A stretch of 64,000 bases of DNA from Stomoxys calcitrans (taxonomy: Eukaryota; Arthropoda; Insecta; Diptera; Muscidae). Positions within the stretch are counted from its first letter, which is position 1. Each line of letters begins with the position of its first letter. The notes below the pieces were generated by a model. The model saw only the letters and a list, made by a program, of their open reading frames with translations. It ran no database searches and was not told where the DNA came from. The DNA lies in contig NC_081555.1 of assembly GCF_963082655.1 (NCBI RefSeq), positions 13,926,762-13,990,761 of the forward strand. The letters run 5' to 3'. Both the position numbers and the translations under genes were made by a program. Positions 1 through 16,067 of this stretch are shown piece after piece.

Positions 1-1440
1 CAGGGGGATTTCCAGCCTCGTGCAATTCTCCAGACTTTAGCGATGTGGTCGATAGTTACTCAGGCAAGTGTTCAACATCAACTGCTGAGTCGTCTACTGA
101 TTCCTCAACTTGTTGAATCCGCAGGATACAACCCCTTCTGACTTGTTGAGGTCTGCGAGCCGGAGCCGGAGTTTAGTACGCATACTAATGGGTTGCCCAA
201 AAAGTAATTGCGGATTTTTTAAAAGAAAGTAAATGCATTTTTAATAAAACTTAGAATGAACTTTAATCAAATATACTTTTTTTACACTTTTTTTCTAAAG
301 CATGCTAAAAGTAACAGCTGATAACTGACAGAAGAAAGAATGCAATTACAGAGTCACAAGCCTTTGAACAAATTTGTCAACGCCGACTATATGAAAAATC
401 CGCAATTACTTTTTGGGCAATCCAATACATATCTCCGGTCACCATCAGCCTCATCCAATCTACCATACTTCCAGTCGATGGTTGAAAGATTGGGATTATA
501 TTCCCTTAGTTTTTCAAGTATCGATGCAGGGTCTGAGGGAATCCTTGGTATCCAAGCATGCGCCATTGGTCGAGAAGGAATATCTTCCTTCTTGACTAAA
601 TCTAGTGCCAGATTCCACCAATCTTTTTTAGCTTACAACGATACATTTCAATTGAGCGTTGATCGCCGAAGGCAATTAGTCTGAATCGGCCTTGATACTA
701 GCCTGCATAGACACAAACTGGACCCAGGAAATTCCGCAAGGACATCGTAGTATACTGATGACAATCCATTGACTATCCCACTACAATTATTCCTAGGTAT
801 GCAGCCCTGTTCTTCTCCCTTGTCGACAACTGCCATCATCAAACTGTCCCTAGCGACATTAGCAAAGGTTCTTGGACCCATCTTACTGTTGTTCGCCCTA
901 GTCCTTTTAGGCATGGGATGCCCTCCAGATGACCGCAGCCTTTTGGCTGACTGTGGTGCATTTTCCGAATCTAGACGTGTAGTCTTTGGGGTAGCCTGTG
1001 CAGCTAATTCCCAATTTAGAGAGTCTCTCCCCATTAGAGAGAGTCTTAGGCTCATTTGTACCAAGCCTCCAATAAACCTGAGAGCGATGCGTCTTCAATT
1101 ATTCCAACCTCTTAAAGGGGGTATTGGTTTGCCGGGGAAGGCCGATGACCTAGGCAAAATATAGGCATTCGAAGAAAGAATAGGTTCGGCCTTGTCCTTT
1201 AGACTCGAACCAGGTGTCTTTGTCAAAAGACCCTGCTGACCAGTCGGCTGTCAATAGCCGCTCCACTAGTCGAGGTTTCAGTAGCAGACAACATGCTATG
1301 GCCTGGTATCACCAACGCAGCTGTTGGGTCTTTGGAGTCTACTCCCGGGCTCCAGATCTGCTGCTCCACTGGAAACAGACGCAGATCGTCAACCGCCTAA
1401 TGAATACCTCTATCGCAGCTATCCTTGAGTGACTTAAATT
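1..1440 (-). mobile_element. LINE (non-LTR retrotransposon) ORF1-region remnant, antisense
   Basis: Read on the minus strand, 648-1064 stays open for 138 codons and contains stretches such as RTFANVARDSLMMAVVDKGE and SSVYYDVLAEFPG. These resemble the ORF1 (gag-like) protein of jockey/LOA-type elements of muscoid flies as I recall them. Beyond this, at 430-640, antisense peptides such as WIPRIPSDPASILEKL and NPNLSTIDWKYG continue the same protein in another frame. The reading frame is broken by stops and frameshifts, so this is a dead copy. A MITE at 188-425 splits it. Its 5' part (about 1065-1270) is similar to fragments at 51745-52800. The family name is inference; LINE ORF1 character is the best reading. 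Confidence 0.6.
188..425. mobile_element. Mariner-like MITE, copy 1
   Basis: A 238-bp element with inverted ends: GGTTGCCCAAAAAGTAATTG at the left and the reverse complement, CAATTACTTTTTGGGCAA, at the right. The interior is the same as in the copies at 6848, 10047 and 63553. There is no transposase reading frame. It lies inside the LINE remnant, so it arrived after the LINE. TA duplications flank the better-preserved copies, as expected for Tc1/mariner. Confidence 0.85.
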
Positions 1441-2147
1441 TTTTCTTTCAAAAATAATGACCTATTACGAGTTACAGGAAAATTCTAGCGGAGTGAAATA
1501 ACAATACGTCCGCTCCACTCAACGGTTCAAACAAGAATTCAACTCCTTAAGTAGCTAGCCGCCAAATTTTGCACTCTTGCATAGAAAAACAAAGTAAAAA
1601 AGGTGGAAATACAACACCACTCACCATAGCTATGTCTTTGATCTCTCTCTCTCTTAGAATACTGTATCTCTCTCACCTTAATCCAATTCTTGTCTCTCAT
1701 ACTCCCACTTATCTGTTCTTGCAATACACACAGTGCAAGCGTAAATGACACGTTTAGTGTTAAGCCTCCCTTGAAATCTCTTATAGTTGTCATTTTATTC
1801 AATTTTGTTGTTGTTTAGAGTGCTCTATACTTCTCTCTGCTTCATCATAATGAGATGCATGGCAAAAAGACGAAATAAATTTCTTCAGGGCCAGTTTAAA
1901 ATTCAAATTATTTTCATAATCACATTTATTCATAACTAAGAATATTCTTTGTTTAGAACCATAAACAACATGAGAAATACTTATGCTAAAGCAATATGCA
2001 TAAAATATCGGCCTTAAAATTAACATAAATTCTAATCATAATAAATACCTAAACAACCAATTTGCAAGGTTAGTGATCACGGAGCAGGAAAACCTCCTTA
2101 TGCGGAATTAAATTCGTCTATTTTCTTAGAGCCAGGCTTCATATACC
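1441..2147. other. Unrecognised DNA; 3' flank of gene 1
   Basis: No gene or named repeat is recognisable here. The stretch contains short CT-rich runs (about 1635-1690). A tttatt at 1925-1930 reads AATAAA on the minus strand, about 220 bp past the stop codon of gene 1, and is the nearest candidate polyadenylation signal for that gene. Confidence 0.4.
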
Positions 2148-6190
<4,043 letters not shown>

Positions 6191-6194
6191 TGGG

Positions 6195-6845
6195 AAGAGC
6201 TAGACCCATTGTTAAGTATACCGATCGGCTTAGAATCACCAGCCTGTTTCGATGTAGTTATGTCCGTCTGTCTGTCTGTCCATGTATTCTTATAAGGGAT
6301 GGCACCTTAGACATTTCGAGTCAAATATGGATATCAAATTCCTGCTACACTCCCAAATCCCTTTAATTTGAGAGTGTTTGGAGGATGTTTTGGGGCTGGG
6401 GCGGCCACCGACACTTTGCCCTGAAAAAAGATATCAAATTCGGTCTTTACTCCCAAATATCGTTGATTTGAGCTCCATATTGTCATAGTCGGAAATAAAG
6501 TCCAGACCAAACACTTGGCTCCACAATTGGATATCAAATTCGTTTTCTACTCTCAAATACCTTTCATTTGAGTCCCATATTGTCATAATGGGTCAATTAA
6601 CCTATATAAGGTATTTTGAGGAGAAAAAGCGTCACCTAGACTTGAACGCAAATTTGTATGTCATATTCGTAATCTACTCCCAAATACCTTTCATTTGTGT
6701 CCCATATAGCCATGGTCGGCTAATATGCCCATTTGGTGATATTTGGGGGATGGGGCAACCTCCCATTACTAGGACCTATGCGATATTTGTAAACTACTGT
6801 CGAATACTTTTCATTTGAGTCCCATATTGATATGAACGTCGAATA
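6195..6845. repeat. GTCT-microsatellite element end plus ~110-bp degenerate tandem repeat
   Basis: 6195-6290 carries ATACCGATCGGCTTAGAATC followed by GTCCGTCTGTCTGTCTGTCC, the GTCY-type hallmark of mini-me/HINE elements. From about 6300 a second pattern repeats every 100-130 bp: TCGTAATCTACTCCCAAATA, CCTTTCATTTGAGTCCCATA, then a G-rich segment. The same pattern fills 7085-7740, 14230-15115, 38690-40860, 50280-51720 and 61650-63345. No coding potential. Confidence 0.7.
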
Positions 6846-6847
6846 TA

Positions 6848-7084
6848 TTGGGGTAGCCCAAAAAGTAATTGCGGATTTTTTAAAAGAAAGTAAATGCATT
6901 TTTAATAAAACTTAGAATGAACTTTGATCAAATATAATTTTTTATACTTTTTTTCTAAAGCAAGCTAAAAGTAACAGCTGATAACTGACAGAAGAAAGAA
7001 TGTAAATACAGAGTCACAAACTGTGAAAAAATTTGTCAACGCCGACTATATGAAAAATCCGCAATTTCTTTTTGGGCAACCCAA
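6848..7084. mobile_element. Mariner-like MITE, copy 2
   Basis: 237 bp, flanked by TA on both sides (6846-6847 and 7085-7086), with ends TTGGGGTAGCCCAAAAAGTA and TTCTTTTTGGGCAACCCAA. The interior is nearly identical to the other three copies. It is inserted in the tandem repeat. Non-autonomous. Confidence 0.88.
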
Positions 7085-9870
7085 TATCATTTCAGTGGAG
7101 TTTTGGGATTTGGGCTTCCCGGTCCGGCCCCCTGGGTAATTTAACCCAAATTTTAATACGATATTCGTTTTCTAGCCTCCAATACCTTTCATTTGATACC
7201 CTTATTTTCCATGTCGGCCCACTTTTGGTTTTGGGTGCTATTTTTTGGGTTAAGGGGGAGGGTCCGCCATCAACCGATATCTAAAATTTGTATAGCCTAT
7301 GTTTCCTTCCGGACAAAGTTACACAATCTGTGAAAATTTGAAGAAAATCGGTGCAGCCGTTTTTGATTCTACGGAACAAACAAACAAACCGAATCCCATA
7401 GAGTCATGATGCCCATTTGGGGCGTTTTTGTTAGGTGGGGTGACTCCCTATACTTTTACCTGATTTTGTATGCCAGATTCGTAATCTACTCCCGAATACC
7501 TTTCATTTGAGCCCCATATTGCCATGAACTTTCAATATGCCTGTTTGGTGGAGTTTTGAGGTTGGAGCGGCCCGACAGGTACGTAGACTCAAATTTAAAT
7601 ACCATATTCGTATTCTACTCTTCAATACCTTTCATTTGATACCCATATTGTCCCGATCGGTCCACTTTTTATTCAGGGTGGGGCTTTTGTCATAAGGGGG
7701 AGGGTCCGCTCCCCTTCCATTATTAACAAATTATAAAGTCTATTCTTTCTTCATATTTAGATATAACTGCCATATAGACCCATCTCCCTATTGAGGGTCT
7801 AATGCAGGGAAAATGCTTTATTTACTACCCCATTTTCGCTGAAATTTAAAGCAGTGAGTTGTTTGAAGCCTCGCGATATTCGACTCAAATATGGTTCAGA
7901 TCGGAATATATTTAGATATGGCTGCCATATAGACTGATCTGCCGATTAAGGCTCTGAAACCCATAATAGCCGATTTCGCTGAAATTTTAAATAGCGAGTT
8001 GGTCCTGATCGGTGCAGCCGTTTTTGATTCTACGGAACAAACAAACAAAACGGGTCCCATATAGTCATGATGGGTCATATGCCTATTTGGGGCGTTTTTG
8101 GTGGGTGGGGTGACTCCCTATACTTTGACCTGATTTTGTATGCCAGATTCGTTATCTACTCCCGAATACCTTTCATTTGAGCCCCATATTGCCATGAACT
8201 TTCAATATGCCTGTTTGGTGGAGTTTTGGGGTTGGGGCGGCCCGACAGGTACGTAGACAAATTTAAATACCATATTCGTATTCTACTCTTCAATACCTTT
8301 CATTTGATACCCATATTGTCCCGATCGGTCCACTTTTTATTCAAGGTGGGGCTTTTGTCATAAGGGGGAGGGTCCGCTCCCCTTCCATTATTAACAAATT
8401 ATAAAGTCTATTCTTTCTTCATATTTAGATATAACTGCCATAGAGACCGATCTACCTATTGAGGCTCTTAAGCAGGGAAAAAGCTTTATTTATCACCCGA
8501 TTTCGCTAAAATTTGGAGTAGTGAGTTGTTTGAAGCCTCGCGATATTCGACTCAAATATAGTTCAGATCGGACTATATTTAGAAATGGCTGCCATATAGA
8601 CTGATCTGCCGATTAAGGGTCTGAAACCCATAATAGCCGTTTTCGCTGAAATTTTAAATAGCGTGTTGGTCCTTTTTGATTTAGGGTATTGTTTTTGACA
8701 TAAGGGGGAGGGACCACCCCCCCTTCTGATGTCAACAAATTATAAGGCCTATTCTTCCTTCATATTTAGATATAACTGCCATATAGACCCATCTTCCTAT
8801 TGAGGGTCTTAAGCAGAGAAAAAGCTTTATTTATTACCCGATTTCGCTGGAATTTGAAGCAGTGAGTTGTTTGAAGCCTCGCGATATTCGATTTAAATAT
8901 GGTTCAGATCGGACTATATTTAGATATGGCTGCCATATAGACTGATCTGCCGATTAAGAGTCTGGAACCCATAATAGCCGATTTCGCTGGAATTTTAAAT
9001 AGTGAGTTGGTCCTTTTTAATTTAGGGTATTGTTTTTGACATAAGGGGGAGGGACCGCCCCCCTTCCGATATCAACAAATTAAAAAGCCTATTCTTCCTT
9101 CATATTTAGATATAACTGCCATATAGACTCATCTCCCTATTGAGGGACTTAAGCAGGGAAAAATCTTTATTTATTACCAGATTTCGCTGAAAGCCTCGCG
9201 ATATTCGACTCAAATATGCTTTAGATCGGTCTTTACTCAGATATTGCTGCCATATAGACCGATCTGCCAACACAGGATCTGGAACCTATAGAAGCTACAT
9301 TTATTACCCGATTTAGCTGGAATTTCACACAGTGACTTGCATTGCCTCTTCTCATTCGATTAGCATATGGTCCAGATGAGACTATATCTAGATATTGCTG
9401 CCATATATACCTATCTCCCAGTTCAATATCTTCGGCCCATAGTAGCCTCATTTATTACCCCGATTTCGCTGAAATTTGGCACATTGAGTTGTCTTGAGAC
9501 CTAAGATATCCGTATCGCATATGATCCAGATCGGACAATATCTTGTTACAACCCTGTGAGATAGACCGATCTCCCGATTTAAGGTATAGGGCCCATAGAA
9601 GTCACATTTATTTCCCGATTTCACTGAATTTTGGCGAATCTGGTCCGAATCGGACAATGTCCTGATATAGCTCGGATATAGACTGATCTATTGATTTAGG
9701 ATCAAAAGCCCATAGAAGCCGCAATTATTACCCGATTTTGCTGAAATTTGTCACTGTGAGCTATGTTGGACCCTTCATCATCCATGGGGAGTAGGGTTTA
9801 GATCGAGTCGTATTTGGGTAGAGCTGCCATAGTCGAGTACACCTATCTACCGATTTAGGGTATTTCAGCC
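7085..9870. repeat. Compound tandem array with ~340-bp higher-order units
   Basis: After more of the 110-130-bp pattern (7085-7740), the block beginning CATATTTAGATATAACTGCC recurs at about 7752, 8420, 8761 and 9101. The last two steps are about 340 bp; the first is about 668 bp because an extra segment of the other repeat intervenes. Each unit combines the G-rich AAGGGGGAGGGNCCGC segment with a CATATAGACCGATCT segment. From about 9200 the units degenerate. Gene-free. Confidence 0.7.
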
Positions 9871-10500
9871 ATATCATGCGTTTTTATAACGGGATTTTGC
9901 AGAACTTTAGTATGGTGAGTTTTGACGGTGACGGCTCCACTCTAGTCTTCCTTCCCGAATATAGTGCTGATCGGATCATATTTAAATATATCAGCCAATC
10001 GCCTCGATTTACTGCCTTTCAACCCATAAATGGCTTATTTATTAAAATAGTTGCCCAAAAAGTAATTGCGGATTTTTTAAAAGAAAGTAAATGCATTTTT
10101 AATAAAACTTAGAATGAACTTTAATCAAATATACTTTTTTTACACTTTTTTTCTAAAGCAAGCTAAAAGTAACAGCTGACAACAGACAGAAGAAAGAATG
10201 CAATTACAAAGTCACACGCCGTTGAAAAAATTTGTCAACGTCGACTATATGAAAAATCCGCAATTACTTTTTGGGCAACCCAAAAAGGAAATCAATAGGA
10301 TTTCCTTGAATTTTAGAAGAGTAAACTACTTTAGACCCTTGACGTCCATGCTGTATTGGGCCTAGAGCAAACTATATTTCGTTATAGCTGCTATAGTTTC
10401 ATAAATGTTGCATTTTCGCCGGCTTTTGTCGAAATATGATTAAAGTACCCATATAGCTGAAGTGGCAGCTATACAAAGTTCGGCCCGGCCGCATTTTTTT
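9871..10500. repeat. Degenerate HINE-like element end, interrupted by a MITE
   Basis: Degenerate repeat continues on both sides of the MITE at 10047-10283. It ends near 10480-10495 with GTTCGGCCCGGCCG, the GC-rich palindromic terminus shared with 14155-14180 and (reversed) 31395-31415. The MITE therefore inserted into an existing element. Confidence 0.5.
10047..10283. mobile_element. Mariner-like MITE, copy 3
   Basis: About 237 bp. The left end is partly decayed (TAGTTGCCCAAAAAGTAATT) and the right end is well kept (CAATTACTTTTTGGGCAACC). The interior matches the other copies with a few substitutions. Inserted into a HINE-like repeat. Confidence 0.85.
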
Positions 10501-11339
10501 TTTTGTCTTTTTACTTATTTCCATTCCACTGCTTTCGTCGACATCGTTCGATAGACTGATTTCTAACAAACCCCTTAATTAAGAAATAACAATCACGCCA
10601 AAAGGTTATGACCAACATTGTCGCGAAAGTTATTAGATGGGCGTCATGACCATGCACATTTAAATAATAAACACTTTTGAGAAATTTTACTTGGGTATTT
10701 GTGGTCTAGAGTATTTTTATATCAATATTAAGTTAGAATTCAAAACAATTAGAGGATCATAGTTTGTACTAAATTAAATCATTGCTGTATTATCATTTCT
10801 ATATTAAAAGCAAGTTTTCCCTAGAGGTGATATATTTTTATTACTGATTTTCTGCGAACAAGTTATTCAGGTATAGCAAGAGGCAGCAAGAGGAGTGTCG
10901 CTGGCGTTACACTTTTCGCAAGCATGCAATGACGTAGTGCCTGAACTATAATGACCTTAGAAATCAATGTACTGAGATATTTTTTACAGATGGGCGTACA
11001 GTATACAGGGGTTTCCAATAAGAGGTGTTATTTTAGTATTGAAAGAAAAATGCCAATTATTGAAGAAGATATTCCGTTAATAATGAAAAATAAATGAATA
11101 TATCCCCTATACTACAGTGGTGGGCATAATAACATGACCAACACAACCATGGTTACAGGACCATATCCTTTTCATGAAATTTTCTATTATAACCAAATCA
11201 CAAAGTGTCTACCCTATGTCCTCGATAGCTTTATAAATTATCATTCACGTGAACCCAGTGAAGGAAGACTCAAGAAGTTTAATGACAAGATCTCGGAGGG
11301 CAAATGTGGTCATCTCGTCCAGAGATAACACATTCCGTA
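10501..11339. other. Unrecognised AT-rich DNA
   Basis: I see no gene, named repeat or tandem structure. A 64-codon open frame at 11134-11328 has no recognisable motif and runs up to the LINE remnant that follows, so it may be part of that insertion. Confidence 0.35.
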
Positions 11340-12830
11340 AACTTTTGCCGCAGAGGAGCAATGGTTTCGTATGAAGAAAACGAGCATGGGCCAATTAGAC
11401 CCACCACGTTTCCTCAATAGAACGATTTCGATATCTGGCAAGGTCAAATGCTTGGGAGTGATCTTCGCCAGGAAACAGAATTGGAAGTGAAGCGTATTTT
11501 GGAAGGCCCACAGATTTTAGGTGCTATGTAGACGGGCCTTAGGCTCAAAATGTGACTTGAATCCGAGGATAGTCAACTGGCTCTACAGGAGCGTGATAAG
11601 ACCAGTAATTACTTACGCCTTAGTAGTTTGGTGAACTGCGATGGAAAAGAAGATCAACATAAGGACCATACAACAGGTTCAGAGAATATGTTGTCTTGGC
11701 ATAGGCGGAGCGATGAGGACCACGCCCAAGAAGACTATTTTAGACATCCGACCCAAATGAGATGTCTATGAGACTCAGTGCGATGGGAGAATGGATGGAA
11801 GATAGGAGCAGGTCAAACCATCGCGGTATCGTCGAGGCGACAATATGAAACCTGGAAGGAAGGGAAGAGGTTTCCGATCGGGTAACTGCGACGACACATG
11901 AGGACGAGCGCGCGGCATAATCTTGGATTGACGTTACTCTGGTATTGTCATCTGGAAGATCATGCTACAAAGATAGATCAAAGCTGGAGGACAGAGTGGG
12001 TCTGGGGTTCTACATTGAGAACCCAGCGACTGAGATCTGCTTTTAACTGAACGGGGCGATCACGGAATGCATCAAGTGGTGTGGTGTTAACGCGAGAATG
12101 TCCAGTGGGAACATCTTTAAGGTTACTGTCCTTACTGGACATGCAGGGCAATAACAACCAGGACGGTAAGGTCACAAACAGTCTTGGAGTGTAAGAAGGA
12201 GATAAACGCCTTCTCTGAGAATGGCACAATCCGCATCGTTTGGTCGTCGGGCCATAGCGGAGTAAGGGGTAATGATAGAGCAACGATTTGAAAGTGAAGG
12301 CCGGAGGACTGCCGTCAATAACTTGGTTACCCCGTGGCCTTTTGGATGAACAAAGTCTGAGTAAAGGGCATGGGCTACGAATGCGCATATGACCCTGTGG
12401 AACAGCATAACGGTCGGTAGGACGGCGAAACCAGATTGTGAGAAGACGAGGCTATAACTGAAAGGAAGTTAGCAGGAGGTATCATAACGATACACATAGG
12501 ACTACGAGCTCACTTATGCAATATCGGTCCGTCAGGGCATGTGATAAAAATGATGAGATATTGGAGCATTTTCTATGTCATTGCCCGGCTTTCACGGCTA
12601 ACAGACTCTGGCACTTAGGTGGGGACACAATACCAGATATGATCCAACTTAGGGAAGTGGTGTGGAGAACAATTAGCGATTTTTTAAGAACCAGGAATTC
12701 CTGACTTAGATTTCCTTTTTAGAGATTACTTTTTAGGTACTAGACGATTACTAGCTTAAATGTATGTCCATAGTGGGATGGGGCGGATTTATATTCGCAC
12801 TGTCTTTTCAACCTTACCTAACCTATCCTA
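11340..12830 (+). pseudogene. Decayed LINE: reverse transcriptase 3' part, RNase H and zinc-knuckle tail
   Basis: Plus-strand translation, across stops and frameshifts, gives the end of a reverse transcriptase: FLNRTISISGKVKCLGVIF (about 11412), then VITYALVVW, then RICCLGIGGAMRTTPKKTI at about 11683. An RNase H segment follows at about 11950-12040, in which the usual YTDGSK motif is degraded to YKDRSK. The C-terminus at 12516-12704 has HFLCHCPAF...LGGDTIPDM, a Cys/His knuckle typical of the jockey/LOA/I-type group. The 3' tail (12755-12825) contains ATGTCCATAGTGGGATGGGG and CCTTACCTAACC, also found alone at 29939-30012. The same element type is at 35187. Clade assignment is inference; pseudogene status is clear. 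Confidence 0.75.
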
Positions 12831-13400
12831 GCTATGTCCGTCTGCCTGTATGTCCATGTTAATTTGTGAACAAAGTACTGGCCGCAAGTTTCATTTGATC
12901 ATTTTAGCCGATCTCCGAATTAGACTTCTTGAGCTTCTAGAGGGCTCAATTCTCATCCGATTTGGCTGAAATTTCGCGCATGTCGTTTTTGTACGATTTC
13001 CAACAATTGGTCTAAGCATGGTTTTAATCAGTCCATAACCGGATAAGGCTGCCATATAATTCCATTATCCGTTTTATAACTTGAGCCTCCTATCCGATTC
13101 GACTGAAATTTTGCTGGTGTCATTTTGGTATGACTTCCAAGAACTTTGCCAAGTATGGTAGCTGCCATATAAACCGATCTCTCGATATTACTTCTTAAGC
13201 CTCTAGAGAGCGCAATTCTTATCCGATTTGGATGAAATTTTCCACGTATCATTTTGACTTTCAATAACTTGCTAACTTTTGTCTAAATCAGTTAATAACC
13301 TGATATAGATGCCATATAAACCCTTCTCCCAATTTGACTTCCTGAGCCTCTGGCTGAAATTTCGGAGATGGTATTTTTTATGACATCTTACAGTCATGAA
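12826..13400. repeat. HINE-like tandem repeat fragment
   Basis: Starts with TAGCTATGTCCGTCTGCCTG, continues through TTAATTTGTGAACAAAGTAC, then degenerate units with CTTCTTGAGCCTCTAGAGAG and TATCCGATTTGG. It directly abuts the LINE tail at its left. Confidence 0.65.
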
Positions 13401-13424
13401 GAGAATGGTTAACTTATTTTATTT

Positions 13425-14195
13425 TAATATTTTTATACCCACCACCATAGAATGGGGGTATACTAAGTTCGTCATTCCGTTCGTAACACCTCGAAATATT
13501 CGTCCAAGACCCCATTCTTGATCGTTTCGACGTTCTGGGTTTATTTAGCGATGTCCGTCCGTCTGTCGAAATCACGCGGTCGAACGCATAAAGCTAGCCG
13601 CTTGAAATTTTGCATAGATACCTTGTGTTGGCTTAGGTCGTTGGGGGTTGCAAAGGGATCATATCGGTTCAGATTTAGATACAGCTCCCATATAAACCGA
13701 TCTCCCGATTTGACTTCTTGAGTATCGAGAAGGCGCAATTCTTATCCCATTTGGTCGATGAGATGCTTTGTGATGGCTTCTAACAACTGTGCTAGAAGTT
13801 GATATGGCTATCATATAAACCGATCTGGGATCTTGACTTCTTGAGACAGTAGAATACGCAATTCTTACCCGATTTTGCTGAAATTTGTACAACGGCTTCT
13901 CCCATGGTCTTAATCGATCTATAGCCTGATACAGCACCTATATGAACCGCTCTCCCGAAGAATATGCTTCTTGAGCCCCTACTAGGCGCAATTCTTATCC
14001 AAATGGACTGCAATATTACCCAATGACTACTACTATGGTCTTCAACATTCAATTCATTTATGGTCCGAATCGGGCTATTACTAGATATATCTCCAATAGC
14101 ATAACAATTCTTATCCTCTTTTCCCTGTTTGTCTAAAGAGAGATACCGCGCAAAGAATTCGGCCCGGCCGAACTTACCATACTCTTTCTTGTTTC
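13425..14195 (-). mobile_element. HINE/mini-me-like non-autonomous element
   Basis: One end (13433-13470) is TATACCCACCACCATAGAAT with GGGGGTATAC. Next come a short GTCCGTCCGTCTGTC run (13553) and four or five degenerate units with CATATAAACCGATCTC. The other end is AATTCGGCCCGGCCGAACTT (14158-14177), a GC-rich palindrome. These two ends recur, in the opposite orientation, in the long element at 31372-33358, so this is a relatively complete short copy. Confidence 0.65.
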
Positions 14196-14229
14196 TTCTA
14201 ACATCCCCTACATAATTATGAAGGAGCAG

Positions 14230-15115
14230 TCATTATCTATGAACTCCATATTGGCGTGATCGGTAAATAAGTTCTGTTTGAGGGTCGGGTGGATCCCAGG
14301 GTCTTTGTCCCCAAAATGGAGTATAAATATCGTACTCTACTCCCAAATAGCTTTTATATCACAAATTGCCATGATCGGTAAATACGTCAGATAAGGGAGG
14401 TATTTTTGGGGTAGGGTGACTCTCCAAACACATGACTCTCCAATTGGATATCAAATTCGTTTTTTTTTTCTCTCAAACACCTTTCGTTTGAGCTCTATAT
14501 TGTCGTGATTGATCTATTTATCCATTGGGCGGAGTTTGGGTAGCCGCCAAGGCATCCGACACCAATAATAGAAACCATTTTTTGGTTAAGGTGACTGCAA
14601 GAGTGCAAAAGAGTCCCACATAGCCATTGTTGACTAATGTGGGCATTTGGGGGTATGAGGGGGTTGATTTTGGGTGGTGTTTTTCTGGTAACGGGGGAGG
14701 GTGCGCCTCCTTCCGCCATCAACAAATTATAAGTCCTGTTCCTCCCTCCTACCCATGTCCGCAATCTACTCCCGAATACCTTTCAGTTGTGTCCCATATT
14801 GTCATGATCGTCCAATAATCCTATTTAAGGGGGTTATTGGGGTTGGGGCGGCCCCCAGTTACTTGGATTCAATTTTTAATATGAAATTTGTACTCTTCTC
14901 CTGAGTTCCTTTCATTTGAGTCCCATGTTGTCCTGATCGGTACATTTTTACATTTGGGTAGTACTTTTGTGGTAAGGGGGAAGATCCGCCCACTTCCGAT
15001 ATCAAAAAATTATATAGCCTATGTTTCCTTCCAGATCAACCTACAAAATCTGTGAAAAGTTCAAGGTAATTGGTTCAGCCATTTTTGAGTCTATGCGGAA
15101 CAAATAAACAATCAC
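14230..15115. repeat. ~110-bp degenerate tandem repeat (CTTTCATTTGAG family)
   Basis: Successive units carry CCTTTCATTTGAGTCCCATG, TTGTCATGATCG and G-rich stretches (GGTTGGGGCGGCCC). The last unit (15030-15110) ends with AAAAGTTCAAGGTAATTGGT and a GAACAAATAAACAA segment, the usual border of this family (compare 7320-7390). Short ORFs are repeat artefacts. Confidence 0.65.
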
Positions 15116-15124
15116 AAATTAAGT

Positions 15125-15775
15125 TTTTTATATAAGATTTGGTTTTATTTTTACTTTATTTGATTTATTTTTTATATTCTATTTTATTAAATTTATTTAT
15201 TTTTACTCTTTTTATTTTTTTTATTTTATTTTATATTTTTATTTTTATTTTAATTTATGTTATATTATATTATTTTATTTTATTTTATTTTATTTTATTT
15301 TATTTTATTTTATTTTATTTTATTTTATTTTATTTTATTTTATTTTATTTTAGTTTATTTCATTTTATTACATTTTATTTTATTTTATTTTTTTAATTTT
15401 TATTTTATGTTTTTTTTTATTATTTTATTTTTATTTTTATTTATTTTTTATTTTTTTTATTTTTTTTATTTTATTTTATTTTATTTTTTTATTTTATTTT
15501 GTTTTATTTTATTTTATTTTATTTTATTTTTATTTTTTTTATTTTATTTTACTTTTATTTTATTTTATTTTATTTTATTTTATTTTATTTTATTTTATTT
15601 TATTTTATTTTATTTTATTTTATTTTATTTTATTTTATTTTATTTTCTTTTCTTTTACTTTATTCTATTTTTATTTTATTTTATTTTTTTTTTTTATTTA
15701 TTTTTTTTTTTTTTTTATTTTAGTTTATTTTATTTTATTTTATTTTTATTTTTTTATTTTATTTTATTACAAAGT
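15125..15775. repeat. (ATTTT)n microsatellite, ~650 bp
   Basis: Almost uninterrupted pentanucleotide TTTTA repeats with slippage variants. The longest pure runs are about 15260-15350 and 15555-15645. The long open frames (up to 179 codons of Phe, Leu, Ile and Tyr) follow from the repeat and do not encode a protein. It ends about 290 bp before the start codon of gene 2. Confidence 0.95.
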
Positions 15776-15999
15776 GGTTTTCCTTATTTTAATTAATTTT
15801 ATTGCATTTTTTTTTTAATTTTTCCTTCGGTTCCATAACGATTTAGACGTTCACTTTGTGTTTCTTATCCTAAATTAATTCGAAATGAAATTCCCTTTTG
15901 GTTATCGCACGTCGACAGCTTAATAAAAACTACAATTTATTATTTTTACTAAATAACAAGTCCCAAAGCTAAACCCATTTCCCATAAGCTATTGAAAAC

Positions 16000-16006
16000 T
16001 ATTTAA
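16000..16006 (+). promoter_or_regulatory. Candidate TATA box of gene 2
   Basis: TATTTAA lies 62-68 bp before the ATG at 16068, a fitting distance for a transcription start near 16030 and a 5' UTR of about 40 nt. This is a single weak motif in AT-rich DNA. Confidence 0.35.
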
Positions 16007-16067
16007 GCTTCTACGACTTCTCTTTGCCTAATAGTCTTGCAGAAATTTGTGCAGTCATTGCGAAAAA

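Noticed and set aside
11134..11328. 64-codon ORF as an independent gene
   Set aside because: Starts with ATG but shows no motif, lies at the edge of a decayed LINE, and has no sign of conservation.
15139..15796. Long ORFs (up to 179 codons) rich in Phe, Leu, Ile and Tyr
   Set aside because: Pure translation of the (ATTTT)n microsatellite; a five-base period keeps frames open without any selection.
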